NCBI GenBank assembly: GCA_947574055.1
Contig: CANPIC010000032.1
Location: forward strand, 1 to 34,330
Direction of reading: 5' to 3'
Source of the DNA: an uncultured bacterium
GTDB lineage: Bacteria; Bacillota; Clostridia; Lachnospirales; Lachnospiraceae
Length of the DNA: 34,330 bases
The position numbers and the translations under genes were made by a program. A model generated the notes under the pieces. The model saw nothing but the letters and a program-made list of their open reading frames with translations. It searched no databases and was not told the origin of the DNA. Below, piece after piece: positions 23,723 through 33,199 of this stretch; positions within the stretch are counted from its first letter, which is position 1, and every line of letters starts with the position of its first letter.

Positions 23723-23760
23723 AAAAAAAGAGCCCGGCCTATTGCCGGAACTCTTTTTTA
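23723..23760. terminator. Bidirectional terminator between LysR and mmsB
   Basis: AAAAAAAGAG-CCCGGC, a five-base loop, GCCGG-AA-CTCTTTTTTA. The A-run on one side and T-run on the other serve both converging genes. Confidence 0.85.
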
Positions 23761-23783
23761 TTTTTGCCATTATCACTGCCAGA

Positions 23784-24962
23784 TCAGTTCTTGCCGCCCT
23801 TCTTGGACACAACGTCAAAGATAACCGCTGCCAGAAGAACCAGGCCTTTTACGACTTTCTGATAATTGGCGTCCACACCCATGATACTCATACCAAGGTT
23901 GATAACACCCATCAGCACCGCACCTACGATAACGCCGGGAACCGTACCCACACCGCCGTATGCGGAGGCACCGCCGATAAAACAGGAGCCGATGGCATCC
24001 ATCTCGTAGTTCTGGCCATAAGTGGGCTGTGCACTGGTCATACGCGCGATGGTCAACATACCTGCCAGTGCTGCCAGGAAGCCCATGTTTGTATAAGCGA
24101 TAAAATAAACACGCTCTGTATTGATACCGGACAGTCTGGTAGCCTTTTCATTGCCACCCACCGCGTAAAAATAACGTCCTATCGTCGTCTTGGAGGTGAT
24201 ATATCCATAGATAAATACCACTACCATCACCCAGATCAGTGCCGTCGGAATCCCTTTATACTGTGCCAGCTTATAGGTAAGAGCAAGGATAACCAGACAG
24301 ATAACAACCAGCTTACCGATGGCAGAACCTGCGGGCTCCATCTCATAGCCTTTCTTGGCTCTGGCCATCCGGCCTTTGAGGATAACGACCACATAAATGG
24401 CGCAGGCAAGCACACCCATAATCATGCAGGTAATATTCAGTCCCTCACCACCGCCAAAGAAATCAGGAATATAGCAGTCAGCACCGCCGCCAAACAGCTT
24501 GACAAAGAATGCATTGGTAATGGACACTGTCATACCCTGCAGCACCACATTACTCAGTCCGCGGAACAGCAGCATACCGGAAAGTGTGGTGATAAAAGGA
24601 GGGACATGCACATAGGCAATCCAGAAAGCCTGCCATGCGCCGATTGCCGTACCTACCAGTATCATGACCAGAATCGACAGCCATACATTCATGCCTTTAT
24701 TTTCCATCAGTGTGGCGCCTACGGCACCTACAAAGCAGACAACCGAACCTACGGAAAGGTCGATGTTACCGCCGGTCAGGATACATAATAACATACCGGT
24801 TGCAAGCACGAATACGTAAGCGTTCTGCGCGATCAGGTTACTCACATTCTGGGGAAGGAGGATCTTGCCGCCGGTCCGCCAGGTAAAAAAGAGAGTGACC
24901 AGTATCAGTGCTATGATCATTGTATATTTTTTGACGCCTTCCAAAACTTTTGTTTTATCCAT
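23784..24962 (-). CDS. mmsB: Multiple-monosaccharide ABC transporter permease
   Basis: A 392-residue permease of the XylH/GguB/MmsB type, longer than RbsC-like permeases because of an inserted loop (about 155-215, with GGGADCYIPDFFGGGEG and a further hydrophobic stretch). Motifs are LTGGNIDLSVGSVVCFVG, PPFITTLSGMLLFRGL and GRYFYAVGGNEKATRLSGI. The ATG at 24962 lies three bases after the ATPase stop with AAAGGAG upstream. Its partners are the ATPase at 24966-26507 and the ChvE-like binding protein. The family imports xylose, glucose, galactose or arabinose; which one applies here is not readable. Confidence 0.94.
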   Translation of the reverse strand: MDKTKVLEGVKKYTMIIALILVTLFFTWRTGGKILLPQNVSNLIAQNAYVFVLATGMLLCILTGGNIDLSVGSVVCFVGAVGATLMENKGMNVWLSILVMILVGTAIGAWQAFWIAYVHVPPFITTLSGMLLFRGLSNVVLQGMTVSITNAFFVKLFGGGADCYIPDFFGGGEGLNITCMIMGVLACAIYVVVILKGRMARAKKGYEMEPAGSAIGKLVVICLVILALTYKLAQYKGIPTALIWVMVVVFIYGYITSKTTIGRYFYAVGGNEKATRLSGINTERVYFIAYTNMGFLAALAGMLTIARMTSAQPTYGQNYEMDAIGSCFIGGASAYGGVGTVPGVIVGAVLMGVINLGMSIMGVDANYQKVVKGLVLLAAVIFDVVSKKGGKN

Positions 24963-24965
24963 CGT

Positions 24966-26507
24966 TTACGCTCCTTTATTACTCGATTTTAAAATGTATG
25001 ACATAATCACTTCCTGAGACGCTTCGCTTCTGTCCAGTTCACCCACGATCCTGCCCTCATTCATCACATAGATACGGTCACACATACCCAGTACTTCCGG
25101 AAGTTCAGAGGAGATCACAATCACCGATTTCCCTTCCGCCACCAGCTGGTTGATGATGCAGTAGATCTCATACTTGGCACCTACGTCGATACCGCGGGTA
25201 GGTTCATCCAGTATCAGCACATCCGGATCTGCGAACATCCATTTGGCAAGCAGCACCTTCTGCTGATTACCACCGCTGAGATTACCCACATTCTGTTCCA
25301 CCGTGGGACATTTCGTATGTAATTTCTCTTTGTAATCCACGGCTACACCATACTCTTTGTCTTTGTCAATCACCGTATGGGTGCTGACCGCATCAAGATT
25401 AGCCATGGTCGTATTAATCTTGATGGGATTTGACAGGATCAGGCCGTTGCCTTTCCGGTCCTCCGTCACATACGCCAGCTTGTTTTTAATGGCCTCCCTG
25501 ACATTATGCAGGTGGACTTCTCTGCCGTCGAGAAAGAGCTGTCCGCTGATATTGGTGCCATAACTTTTGCCGAATATACTCATGGCCAGCTCGGTTCTGC
25601 CTGCGCCCATCAGTCCGGAGATCCCCACAACCTCACCCCGTCTGACATTGATGCTGACATTGTCCACCACTTTTCTTTCTGTATAAAGAGGATGATATAC
25701 CGTCCAGTTTTTCACTTCCATCAGGACATCCCCGATCTTCTGATCTTTGCGCCTGGGGAAACGGTCTGTCAGGTCACGTCCCACCATACCTTTGATGATA
25801 CGGTCTTCCGTAATCGCATCGGTCTTTTTATCCATCGTCTCAATGGTCGATCCGTCCCGGATTACGGTAATTTTATCTGCCACATAAGAAACCTCATTTA
25901 ATTTATGAGATATTATGATCGAAGTCATGCCTTCCTTCTTGAACTGAAGCATCAGATCCAGGAGCGCCTGGGAATCCGATTCATTCAGGGAAGCGGTAGG
26001 CTCATCCAGTATCAACAGTTTCGCATGCTTTGCCAGCGCTTTCGCAATCTCCACCAGCTGCTGTTTGCCTACACCGATATCCTTGATCAGTGTTCTGGAA
26101 GATTCTTTCAGTCCCACTGTCCGGAGCAGTTCATCCGCCTTGCCATATGTTTCATTCCAGTCCAGTGCATATTTGTGTCCCCGTTCATTGCCCAGGAACA
26201 TATTCTCGCCAATCGTCATATAAGGGATCAGAGCCAGTTCCTGATGAATGATAACGATCCCTTTTTCCTCGCTGTCTTTGATCTTGTTGAATTTACAGAC
26301 TTCCCCGTTGTAGATGATATCACCCTCATAGGAACCGTACGGATAGATACCGCTCAGTACATTCATCAGCGTCGATTTTCCCGCACCGTTTTCTCCGACC
26401 AGTGCGTGGATCTCGCCCTCCTCAACCTTCAGGTTTACATTATCAAGAGCTTTTACGCCGGGGAATGTCTTGGTGATATTTTTCATTTCCAATAATATTT
26501 TCGCCAA
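24966..26507 (-). CDS. mmsA: Multiple-monosaccharide ABC transporter ATPase
   Basis: A 513-residue double-cassette ATPase of the XylG/GguA/MmsA type. Cassette 1 has [13 protein letters not shown], a [13 protein letters not shown] signature and ILDEPTASL. Cassette 2 has [19 protein letters not shown] and [12 protein letters not shown]. An [12 protein letters not shown] segment after Walker A fits this subfamily. The likely start is the TTG at 26507, six bases after GGGAGGG. A GTG at 26522 overlaps that site and is less likely. The binding-protein gene lies 123 bases upstream behind a stem-loop. Confidence 0.95.
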   Translation of the reverse strand: MAKILLEMKNITKTFPGVKALDNVNLKVEEGEIHALVGENGAGKSTLMNVLSGIYPYGSYEGDIIYNGEVCKFNKIKDSEEKGIVIIHQELALIPYMTIGENMFLGNERGHKYALDWNETYGKADELLRTVGLKESSRTLIKDIGVGKQQLVEIAKALAKHAKLLILDEPTASLNESDSQALLDLMLQFKKEGMTSIIISHKLNEVSYVADKITVIRDGSTIETMDKKTDAITEDRIIKGMVGRDLTDRFPRRKDQKIGDVLMEVKNWTVYHPLYTERKVVDNVSINVRRGEVVGISGLMGAGRTELAMSIFGKSYGTNISGQLFLDGREVHLHNVREAIKNKLAYVTEDRKGNGLILSNPIKINTTMANLDAVSTHTVIDKDKEYGVAVDYKEKLHTKCPTVEQNVGNLSGGNQQKVLLAKWMFADPDVLILDEPTRGIDVGAKYEIYCIINQLVAEGKSVIVISSELPEVLGMCDRIYVMNEGRIVGELDRSEASQEVIMSYILKSSNKGA

Positions 26508-26574
26508 CTGTATCCCTCCCACATATGTATATAGTTTTTACCGCCGGCCATATCAGCCGGTCTTCTTAGTAAAC

Positions 26575-26597
26575 AGGCGGGAGCCATCCTCCCGCCT
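26575..26597 (-). other. Intra-operon stem-loop after chvE
   Basis: A perfect 9-bp stem (AGGCGGGAG/CTCCCGCCT) with a five-base loop lies 34 bases after the binding-protein stop. It has no real T-tract (GTTTACTAAG follows), so it is more likely a 3' stabilising or processing structure than a full terminator. A smaller CCGGC/GCCGG hairpin follows near 26534-26550. Confidence 0.5.
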
Positions 26598-26630
26598 GCC
26601 ACTATCATATTCTGTTTCAAATCAAAGTTC

Positions 26631-27800
26631 TTACTGTAAATCTGCTTCTGTGTAATATCCGGAGTCGATGAGCAGCTCTTTGTAGTTGTTCACGTCCGCG
26701 AATACGGGCTCGCAAAGGTAAGAAGGAATCACACCTGTACCGTTGTCATAGCTTTCGGTGTCGTTTACGGGTGCCTCGCCGCCCTTCATGATAGCGTCCA
26801 CCATCTTAACAACCTGGGTTGCCAGATCACGTGTATCCTTGAATACGGACATGGACTGCTTTCCTGCGATCATGTTCTTCACGCTGGCAATGTCACAATC
26901 CTGACCGGTCAGTACAGGATACTCGCCTGTGTAGTTAGCTGCCAGAGAGTTTGCCACACCAAGTGCCGTGGAGTCATTGGAAGCCAGTACAGCGTCAAGG
27001 TTTGTTCCATCGGAATAGTTGGATGCGATGATCGCATCAAATCTGGACTGTGCTGCTTCTGTTGCCCAGTTAGCCGTTGCACACTCTTCGAAGGAAGTCT
27101 GGCCGGATTTTACAACCAGTTTACCGGAATCAATGTACGGCTGAAGAACATCCATTGCGCCGCCGAAGAAGAATCTTGCGTTGTTGTCACCCGGGTCACC
27201 TGTGATCAGCTCGATGTTGAAAGGTCCTTCTGCATTTTCCAGATCAAGGGAATCTCTGATATATTCGCCCTGAACCGTACCTACCATGTAGTTATCAAAG
27301 GTTGCATAATAGGAAACCGCGTCGGAGTTCATGATCAGACGGTCATATGCGATAACCGGTACGCCTGCTTCTTTTGCCTGTGCCAGAACTGTGCCAAGAG
27401 AATCACCGTCGATGGATGCGATAACCAGCAGCTTGCAGCCATTGGAGATCATATTCTCGATCTGAGAAACCTGGGTCTGGATATCGTTGCTTGCATACTG
27501 TAAGTCAACTTCATAGCCGGCTTCTTTGAGCTGTGCTTCCATATTGGAACCATCCTGATTCCATCTCTGCAGATCTTTGGTAGGCATAGCCACACCGATC
27601 AGTCCGCCTTCACCGCCTTCTGCCGGAGCAGCCGCTTCTGCATCTTCTGTGCCTTCTGCAGGTGCTGCATCCGCTGCCGGAGCTTCGCTTTCCGCAGGTG
27701 TCTCTGCCGGAGTCTGTGCGCTGTCACCGCCGCCGCAACCTACCAGCATGGTAGCAATCATTGCTACACTTAAAAGAGCTGTTAAAACTTTTCTTTTCAT
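26631..27800 (-). CDS. chvE: Multiple-monosaccharide-binding lipoprotein, ChvE/XylF type
   Basis: A 389-residue lipoprotein. The signal peptide ends LVGC, lipid site Cys22, and an Ala/Glu/Pro-rich linker covers about 28-62. The domain is strongly ChvE-like: GVAMPTKDLQRWNQDG, QIENMISNG, AYDRLIMNSD, ATFDNYMVGxxQG, YIDSGKLVVKSGQ and LASNDSTALG. It is the first gene of ABC system 3; AGGGAGG precedes the ATG. ChvE in Agrobacterium serves both transport and VirA signalling. Here the sensing task appears to be held by a separate paralogue at 27988-29058. Confidence 0.95.
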   Translation of the reverse strand: MKRKVLTALLSVAMIATMLVGCGGGDSAQTPAETPAESEAPAADAAPAEGTEDAEAAAPAEGGEGGLIGVAMPTKDLQRWNQDGSNMEAQLKEAGYEVDLQYASNDIQTQVSQIENMISNGCKLLVIASIDGDSLGTVLAQAKEAGVPVIAYDRLIMNSDAVSYYATFDNYMVGTVQGEYIRDSLDLENAEGPFNIELITGDPGDNNARFFFGGAMDVLQPYIDSGKLVVKSGQTSFEECATANWATEAAQSRFDAIIASNYSDGTNLDAVLASNDSTALGVANSLAANYTGEYPVLTGQDCDIASVKNMIAGKQSMSVFKDTRDLATQVVKMVDAIMKGGEAPVNDTESYDNGTGVIPSYLCEPVFADVNNYKELLIDSGYYTEADLQ

Positions 27801-27826
27801 GTTACTGTTTCCTCCCTGTAAATTTT

Positions 27827-27856
27827 TGTAACTCTCGGTTACATTTAAAATATATC
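27827..27856 (-). promoter_or_regulatory. chvE promoter with palindrome over the transcription start
   Basis: An extended -10 (TG-A-TATATT; hexamer 27849-27854) on the minus strand has no clear -35. A 17-base palindrome, TGTAAC-N5-GTTACA (27827-27843), sits at about +1 to +16, a typical repressor position. A GATTTT pair at 27881 and 27905, 24 bases apart, might be an activator repeat but is weak. Confidence 0.5.
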
Positions 27857-27912
27857 ACAAAAAGAGTAGTACATGTTTGCGATTTTCTGTATATTTTTAA
27901 CCCGGATTTTAC

Positions 27913-27954
27913 GTAAAAAGTGGCGTGCTAGCATTTTTTTGCAGCAGATACGCC
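27913..27954 (-). terminator. Possible terminator after sensory cassette B
   Basis: A short GGCGT/ACGCC stem with a long, poorly paired interior is followed by ACTTTTTACG on the minus strand, 34 bases after the lipoprotein stop. It is weak but is the only candidate between cassette B and the chvE promoter. Confidence 0.3.
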
Positions 27955-27987
27955 TGATTTCGCAATTTAATCCTGTCAGAACGACGC

Positions 27988-29058
27988 TTACGACCCTTCC
28001 CCCATACTGCCGCTTTCCATGCGCCTCTCCGGCATATTCAGATACACATCCTCTTTCAGATGATAGCCGCTTCCGATAATCACTTCATCCATATTGTCCC
28101 GATAAACGCTCACCGGCTCCAATGCCACATAAGGCACCATATAACTGCCGTCATCTATGGTTTCTTTTGTCTCCACTTCCCGCCCTTCCCCCAGGGTGAT
28201 GGCACACTGCGCCGCCTTTTTCGCCAGCTTCTCCACCGGCTTATAGACAGTCATGATCTGTGTGCCCTGCACGATACGCTGACAGGCGGCCAGATCTGCG
28301 TCCTGCCCTACCACGCCCATCTTGCCTGCCAGCCGCTTTTCTGCCAGCGCCCGCACCACTGCCGTGGCGATGTCATCATTGCCGCACATGATAGCATCCG
28401 CCCGGCTCACCATATCCATATGGTCATAAATATACTCCGCGCCCAGTTCCGCCTTCCAGCCATCCGCATGCATCCTGTCCAGGACCTCGATATGGTTTTC
28501 CCGCATCACTTTCGTAAAGCCCCGCTCCACCAGCGACACATTATTATCCGCCAGAGGGCCGCCCAGCATCAGCACACTGCGCACATCCATACCACTCTCG
28601 GCAATGCCGCGGCCCATCATCTCTCCCACCGCTTCATTGTCAAATGATATATAGAGGTCCACATCACTGTTTTTGATCAGGCGGTCATAAGCGATGATCC
28701 TGATCCCCGCATCTTTGGCCCGCCGCACCACATCGCTCAGACTGTCGGAGTCAATACAGATAATGACGATCACATCCATTTCTTTGTCTATAAAGTACTC
28801 GATCTGGGCAATCTGTTCTTCAATGCTGCCATTGGCATTTTGTACATTGACTTCTGCTCCCATCTCTTTCGCTGTGGAGACAAACACATCCCGGTCCCGC
28901 TGCCAGCGCTCGATGACAAACGAGTCAAAACTCATGCCGATCTGCAGTTTGTTTTCTGTTTGCCGGTCCTCCTTAGCCACACGCTCCTGCGTCCCGGTAC
29001 AACCGCCCACAAACAACAGACAAAAAAGCAGCCCTGCCCATACTTTCCATCGCTTCAT
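27988..29058 (-). CDS. XylF/ChvE-like sensor lipoprotein (cassette B, XylFII-like)
   Basis: A 356-residue lipoprotein with signal peptide ending VGGC, lipid site Cys20. The Peripla_BP_4 domain aligns with the transport protein at 26631-27800 (shared IERW/LQRW, QIxQIEYFI, VIICIDSDSL, AYDRLIKNSD, SFDNxxVG, GNDDIATA and VVGQDAD). It ends in a charged C-terminal tail. The gene is one base after the regulator stop; AAGGAG within the last regulator codons serves as its site. It has no permease of its own. By analogy with the described XylFII-LytS pair of Clostridium, it probably binds sugar outside the cell and signals to the kinase at 30648-32138 (inference from family and context). Confidence 0.92.
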   Translation of the reverse strand: MKRWKVWAGLLFCLLFVGGCTGTQERVAKEDRQTENKLQIGMSFDSFVIERWQRDRDVFVSTAKEMGAEVNVQNANGSIEEQIAQIEYFIDKEMDVIVIICIDSDSLSDVVRRAKDAGIRIIAYDRLIKNSDVDLYISFDNEAVGEMMGRGIAESGMDVRSVLMLGGPLADNNVSLVERGFTKVMRENHIEVLDRMHADGWKAELGAEYIYDHMDMVSRADAIMCGNDDIATAVVRALAEKRLAGKMGVVGQDADLAACQRIVQGTQIMTVYKPVEKLAKKAAQCAITLGEGREVETKETIDDGSYMVPYVALEPVSVYRDNMDEVIIGSGYHLKEDVYLNMPERRMESGSMGEGS

Positions 29059-29059
29059 C

Positions 29060-30655
29060 CTATTTCTTCTCCTTGTACTCTGTCGGCGTCACCCCGGTAT
29101 GCTTCTTAAAAATCCGGCTGAAATAATTGGGATCTCCATATCCGACTTCGCTGCATATCTCCTTCATGGACATATCGCTGGAAAGCAGCAGTTCCCGTGC
29201 CTTTCCCATACGGATCTCTGTCACATACTCGACAAAGTTGCGCCCGGTCTCTTCCTTGAATATCTTACTGAAATAATAAGGACTGATATCCACCGTGCGC
29301 GAAACTTCGTCCAGGGAAAGATCTTTATTGCGGTAATGACTGTCAATATAGGTACGGGCTTTTTCCACGATACTGCCGGAGGGAGACTCTTTCTTTACTG
29401 CCACATTGCGGCAGGCATTTTCCATCTTCTCTGAAAACCAGGCCCGCACCTCTTCCAGACTTTGCAGGGCCAGCAGGGTGGGCAGATAATCCTGCCGGCC
29501 CCGGAAGCGGTATACCCCGCCGCTGCTTTCATAGGAGATATGTTCTGCCCAGAGGACAAATTCCAGACTCTTAAGTTTAATATCCATCATATAAGCGCCA
29601 TAATTCTCTTCCATCCAGTCAAAGAAGCGATTGGCCTCTGATACGGCTCCCTTTACATCACCTTTTTCCGTCAGTTCAAACAGCATCTTCTCCGTTTCCT
29701 GCGGATAATTTTCTTCATACAAAATCCCCACCGGCGCATCGTCCACATGCGCGACACGGCTGGTCGTCTGCACAAGCGCGTTCAGCGCCTCATTATAAGA
29801 TTCCGCCACCTCGTGAATCTGCTTGACGGAGCCGATCCCCACCCGAAATGCCACATCCGTCCGTGCCTTCAGCTTCCGCGCCAGCTCCCGTGCTTTTTCG
29901 ATCAGCAGGATTCTTTCATTATATTCCAGTTTTGATTCCCTGCAGGGAATGAGAACGGCAATCTTATTGGCCATGACCGCTCCCATAATACCCGGCAGGT
30001 ATTCATCTGTCACCTCCCGGATCTCCTTATAGGAATTTTGCACCCGGATGCTGGCACCCACCGCATTGGTCATATGATTCCCCTCCTGCTTCTCCCCGCA
30101 CACAAGGGCCGCCATATAGGCATAATCTTCCCGGATGCCCAGCAGATTTTTGAAGTTTTCGATATCTTCCTGAAAATATTCGTGATACAGCAGATTCTGG
30201 ATCAGGCCGTTTTCTATAATGGGAATGACATTCTCCATCTTTTCCCGGATCAGCAGATCCTGGCTGCGCTTCTCCCGGTCCCTGTCGATGATGGACATGG
30301 CCCGCCGCAGTACCTGCACGATCTTTTCCCGTCCCACAGGCTTATTCAGATACTCCAGTACCCCCAGATTGATAGCTTCTTTGGCGTAATCGAATTTGTC
30401 ATACGCCGACATGATGATAAATACAGTATGGGAATTGGCTTCCCGTATTTCACGCATGGCATCAATGCCATTGATTCCCGGCATCTGGATATCCATCACC
30501 GCAATATCGGGCCGGAAGTTCTCTGCCAGTTCGATCACGCTTCTTCCGGTCTTGGCCGATTCTACCCTGCAGTCTCCGGCAAATTCCTTTTCTATGATAA
30601 ATTTCAGGGAATCAATCACGATTCCTTCGTCATCTGCCAGCATGATCTTATACAT
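29060..30655 (-). CDS. Response regulator with AraC-type DNA-binding domain, YesN family (cassette B)
   Basis: A 531-residue regulator. The receiver has ADDEG, phospho-acceptor Asp55 in VMDIQMPGING and the KPVG lysine. A long linker follows, then a C-terminal AraC pair of helix-turn-helix motifs (LSLDEVSRTVDISPYYFSKIFKE and SMKEICSEVGYGDPNYFSRIFKK, read as parts). ATGs at 30661 and 30655 are both in frame. AAGGAG is three bases from the first and nine from the second, so 30655 is preferred. The start overlaps the kinase stop, implying coupling. Its likely target is the chvE importer operon. Confidence 0.94.
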   Translation of the reverse strand: MYKIMLADDEGIVIDSLKFIIEKEFAGDCRVESAKTGRSVIELAENFRPDIAVMDIQMPGINGIDAMREIREANSHTVFIIMSAYDKFDYAKEAINLGVLEYLNKPVGREKIVQVLRRAMSIIDRDREKRSQDLLIREKMENVIPIIENGLIQNLLYHEYFQEDIENFKNLLGIREDYAYMAALVCGEKQEGNHMTNAVGASIRVQNSYKEIREVTDEYLPGIMGAVMANKIAVLIPCRESKLEYNERILLIEKARELARKLKARTDVAFRVGIGSVKQIHEVAESYNEALNALVQTTSRVAHVDDAPVGILYEENYPQETEKMLFELTEKGDVKGAVSEANRFFDWMEENYGAYMMDIKLKSLEFVLWAEHISYESSGGVYRFRGRQDYLPTLLALQSLEEVRAWFSEKMENACRNVAVKKESPSGSIVEKARTYIDSHYRNKDLSLDEVSRTVDISPYYFSKIFKEETGRNFVEYVTEIRMGKARELLLSSDMSMKEICSEVGYGDPNYFSRIFKKHTGVTPTEYKEKK

Positions 30656-32138
30656 CTTCATATTCTCCTTCCTTAACAGGAATATAAATCAGAACCTCCG
30701 TCCCCTTGTTTTCCCCTTCGCTGAGAATGGATATGACATCCGTGTCATTGAGGAACAGGCGCAGCCGCCCGATTACATTGTCCAGGCCGATGCCATTGGA
30801 GTCCGCAGACAGATCGGCCGGCCTCAGGCGGCTGTTTAGTATCTTCTCTATCTTATCCTCGGAAATACCGATCCCATTGTCCCTGACACTGATACATACA
30901 GCATCATTCATCCGATAGACGGACAGGAGAATCTCCCCTTCCCAGTCAATATTGCGGATGCCATAATTAACACTGTTTTCCACAATGGGCTGGAGAATCA
31001 TACTGGGCACCTGCACTCCCAGCAGACTTTCATCCACTTCCTTGCGGAAATGGATATCACCGGAAAAACGCACATTCAGAATATAGATATAAGTATCCAC
31101 AAGCGCAATCTCTTCCCGCAGTGACACAGTCTCGTTATTTTTCTTGACATTATAACGGAAAAAATCCGCCACATTCTGCACATAGCGGTATGTCCTGTCC
31201 GCCCCTTCCATCATGGCCAGCTGGGCGCCTGCATTCAGGGTGTTAAACAGAAAATGAGGATTGATCTGGGCCTGGAGATACTTGATCTGCGCGTCTTTTA
31301 GATGTGTCTCCATCATCAGTTCTTTTTCTTTCATGGCATTTTCTGTTTCCATGCTTTTCCTGATTCTGCCGATATAATCGCGGATACTTACAACCATGGA
31401 GTTAAAGGCCGTACTCACCACACCCACCTCATCCTCTGTCGTCACCGGCAGCAGTTCCACTTCCAGATTGCCTCTGGCCACCTGATCGGCGGTGCCTGCC
31501 AGACGCTGCAAAGGACTGGTGATGGTCCCTGTCAACAAAATGATCAGCAGCAGATTGCACACCCCCACCAGCAGCAGAGCCGCCACATTGATCCATTCCA
31601 GATAATGCAGGGACATGGTCAGCGCCTGATAACTGCCCGAATTGATCCGGAACTGCTCATTGTTTAAGCTGTAAATAAAAGTACTGATATAGCCATAGAT
31701 TTCCGTGGCTTTTTCGTAACGTACTTTCACTTTTTCCACATTGCCGCCCCGTTTGGCATCAATGGTCTGTCCGGTCAGTTCCAGATATTCCTCCGACATG
31801 TTGCGAATATTTTTTTCCATTAACATCAGGTCATTGCCGTATACCTGATCATTCAGCCCGGAAACAAGCTGGGAGTAGTCCTGCTCATTGCGATAATAGT
31901 CCTCCATGGCATCGCTTGTCCTTGTATTCAGATAATCGGTCATACTGACCTGTACCCTGGACAGAGTGTCTGCCAGTTCATTGAGGCTGATATTACTCAC
32001 ATATACCTCATCCAGCCGGTTCATCATATGATTCACATTGGCATACATAAACAGGTTGATCAATAACAGGATCAGAGTTGTGATGATAAAGACCAACATC
32101 ATTTTCGTGCGGATCGAGCGTTTACGGATTTGTCTCAC
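30648..32138 (-). CDS. Sensor histidine kinase with helical extracellular domain and HAMP, LytS/YesM type (cassette B)
   Basis: A 496-residue kinase. Membrane helix 1 (about 13-32) and helix 2 (184-203) enclose a roughly 150-residue, mostly helical extracellular domain without cysteines. A HAMP domain (205-258), a coiled coil and the His_kinase domain follow, with His295 in NPHFLFNTLNAG. The ATPase domain has the N-box ENSVNYG (387-393), RDNGIGI (419-425) and NGIGLDNVIGRL. The start is a GTG at 32138 with GGGAGG upstream, inside the end of the binding-protein gene (17-base overlap). The helical outer domain is a plausible docking surface for the binding proteins encoded on both sides. Confidence 0.94.
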   Translation of the reverse strand: MRQIRKRSIRTKMMLVFIITTLILLLINLFMYANVNHMMNRLDEVYVSNISLNELADTLSRVQVSMTDYLNTRTSDAMEDYYRNEQDYSQLVSGLNDQVYGNDLMLMEKNIRNMSEEYLELTGQTIDAKRGGNVEKVKVRYEKATEIYGYISTFIYSLNNEQFRINSGSYQALTMSLHYLEWINVAALLLVGVCNLLLIILLTGTITSPLQRLAGTADQVARGNLEVELLPVTTEDEVGVVSTAFNSMVVSIRDYIGRIRKSMETENAMKEKELMMETHLKDAQIKYLQAQINPHFLFNTLNAGAQLAMMEGADRTYRYVQNVADFFRYNVKKNNETVSLREEIALVDTYIYILNVRFSGDIHFRKEVDESLLGVQVPSMILQPIVENSVNYGIRNIDWEGEILLSVYRMNDAVCISVRDNGIGISEDKIEKILNSRLRPADLSADSNGIGLDNVIGRLRLFLNDTDVISILSEGENKGTEVLIYIPVKEGEYEDV

Positions 32139-33192
32139 TTTCCCTGCCTCCCAGATATTCTCTTACATTTTCTGTGGTGATCAGACTGGTACCCACACTG
32201 AAATATTCGCTGACATATCCGTTCTTACGGTACTCATCCAGCGCCGCCACACAACTGCTCCCCATTTCGCGGGTATCAATGGAAATAGTGGCACGCACCA
32301 CATTGCGTTCAATGGCACGCAAAATAGACTCCGAATCATAATATCCGAGAATATCAATCTGTCCTACCTTATTATAATCGACCACTGCCTGATATACGCA
32401 GGAGGTGGTTATTTCATCCAGACAGATAATGACATCCGGCAGCGTTTCTTCCATAAAAATATCACGGATGGATTCCTCCGCGTCAAAAGCTCCCTGATTT
32501 TCCACGGCAGCCGCCCGCACACCGATCCCCTGCGCTTTTTTCTGTGCCAGTGTCTCCTGAATACCGGAAAATATAATATTCTGACTGGTATCGCGGGCAT
32601 CCGCACTCAGCAGGACGAGGATATCCTTCACTTCCCGGTCCTGGATGGCCAGTACCTGCCTGCCGTATTCCCTTCCCAGGTTATAATAGCTCACACCCAC
32701 GAAGCTCTTGCGGTTTCCCTGGCTGCTGTCTTCCAGTACAGTCACCACGGGAATCCCCCTCTCCCGGGCCTCCTCAAGACACTTCGTGGTAGCCTGTGAT
32801 TCATCCGCTTCGAGTATAATCCCGTCCACACCGGACGCAATTGCGATATAAAGAAGCTCTTGCTTGGAATACCCGGTGCTCAGATTTCTCCCCAGCATCT
32901 CCACATATGCCCCTTTATCCATGCCTTCTCTGCGAGCACTCTCATAGACTGACTGCCAGAACGCAGAGTCATCATCCGAAGTGATCATCACATAATAATC
33001 CTCATAATGCTCATAACCGGCCTCTTCCAGAAGACTTGTATTGCGCAGCATATTTTCCCGAAAGATCACCATGCTCCCCAGTGTGATCAGCAAAATAGCA
33101 GTCACACAGCCAAGGCAGCCGATAAAGACTGCCCTGTTGCCCCGTCCGGCAAGTGCCTGTCCGCGCTTTTTTCTGCTGCTGTCATCTATCAT
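32122..33192 (-). CDS. Membrane-anchored RbsB-like sugar-binding protein (cassette B)
   Basis: A 356-residue protein. A short basic cytoplasmic N-terminus (1-20) and one membrane helix (about 21-44), without a lipobox, precede an extracellular Peripla_BP_4 domain (YYVMITSDDDSAFWQSVYESA, ASGVDGIILEADES, FVGVSYYNLGREYG, IICLDEITTSCVY, ILGYYDSES). It is therefore a permanently tethered binding protein, unlike the free-diffusing lipoprotein form. The start at 33192 is chosen because the frame open to 33267 runs into the upstream gene; the ribosome site is mediocre. It is co-oriented with the kinase and overlaps it. A co-sensor role with the kinase is inference. Confidence 0.88.
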   Translation of the reverse strand: MIDDSSRKKRGQALAGRGNRAVFIGCLGCVTAILLITLGSMVIFRENMLRNTSLLEEAGYEHYEDYYVMITSDDDSAFWQSVYESARREGMDKGAYVEMLGRNLSTGYSKQELLYIAIASGVDGIILEADESQATTKCLEEARERGIPVVTVLEDSSQGNRKSFVGVSYYNLGREYGRQVLAIQDREVKDILVLLSADARDTSQNIIFSGIQETLAQKKAQGIGVRAAAVENQGAFDAEESIRDIFMEETLPDVIICLDEITTSCVYQAVVDYNKVGQIDILGYYDSESILRAIERNVVRATISIDTREMGSSCVAALDEYRKNGYVSEYFSVGTSLITTENVREYLGGRESETNP

Positions 33193-33199
33193 ATTCCTG

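Noticed and set aside
23667..24788. Forward-strand frame of 373 codons rich in His
   Set aside because: It is antisense to mmsB and begins across the bidirectional terminator.
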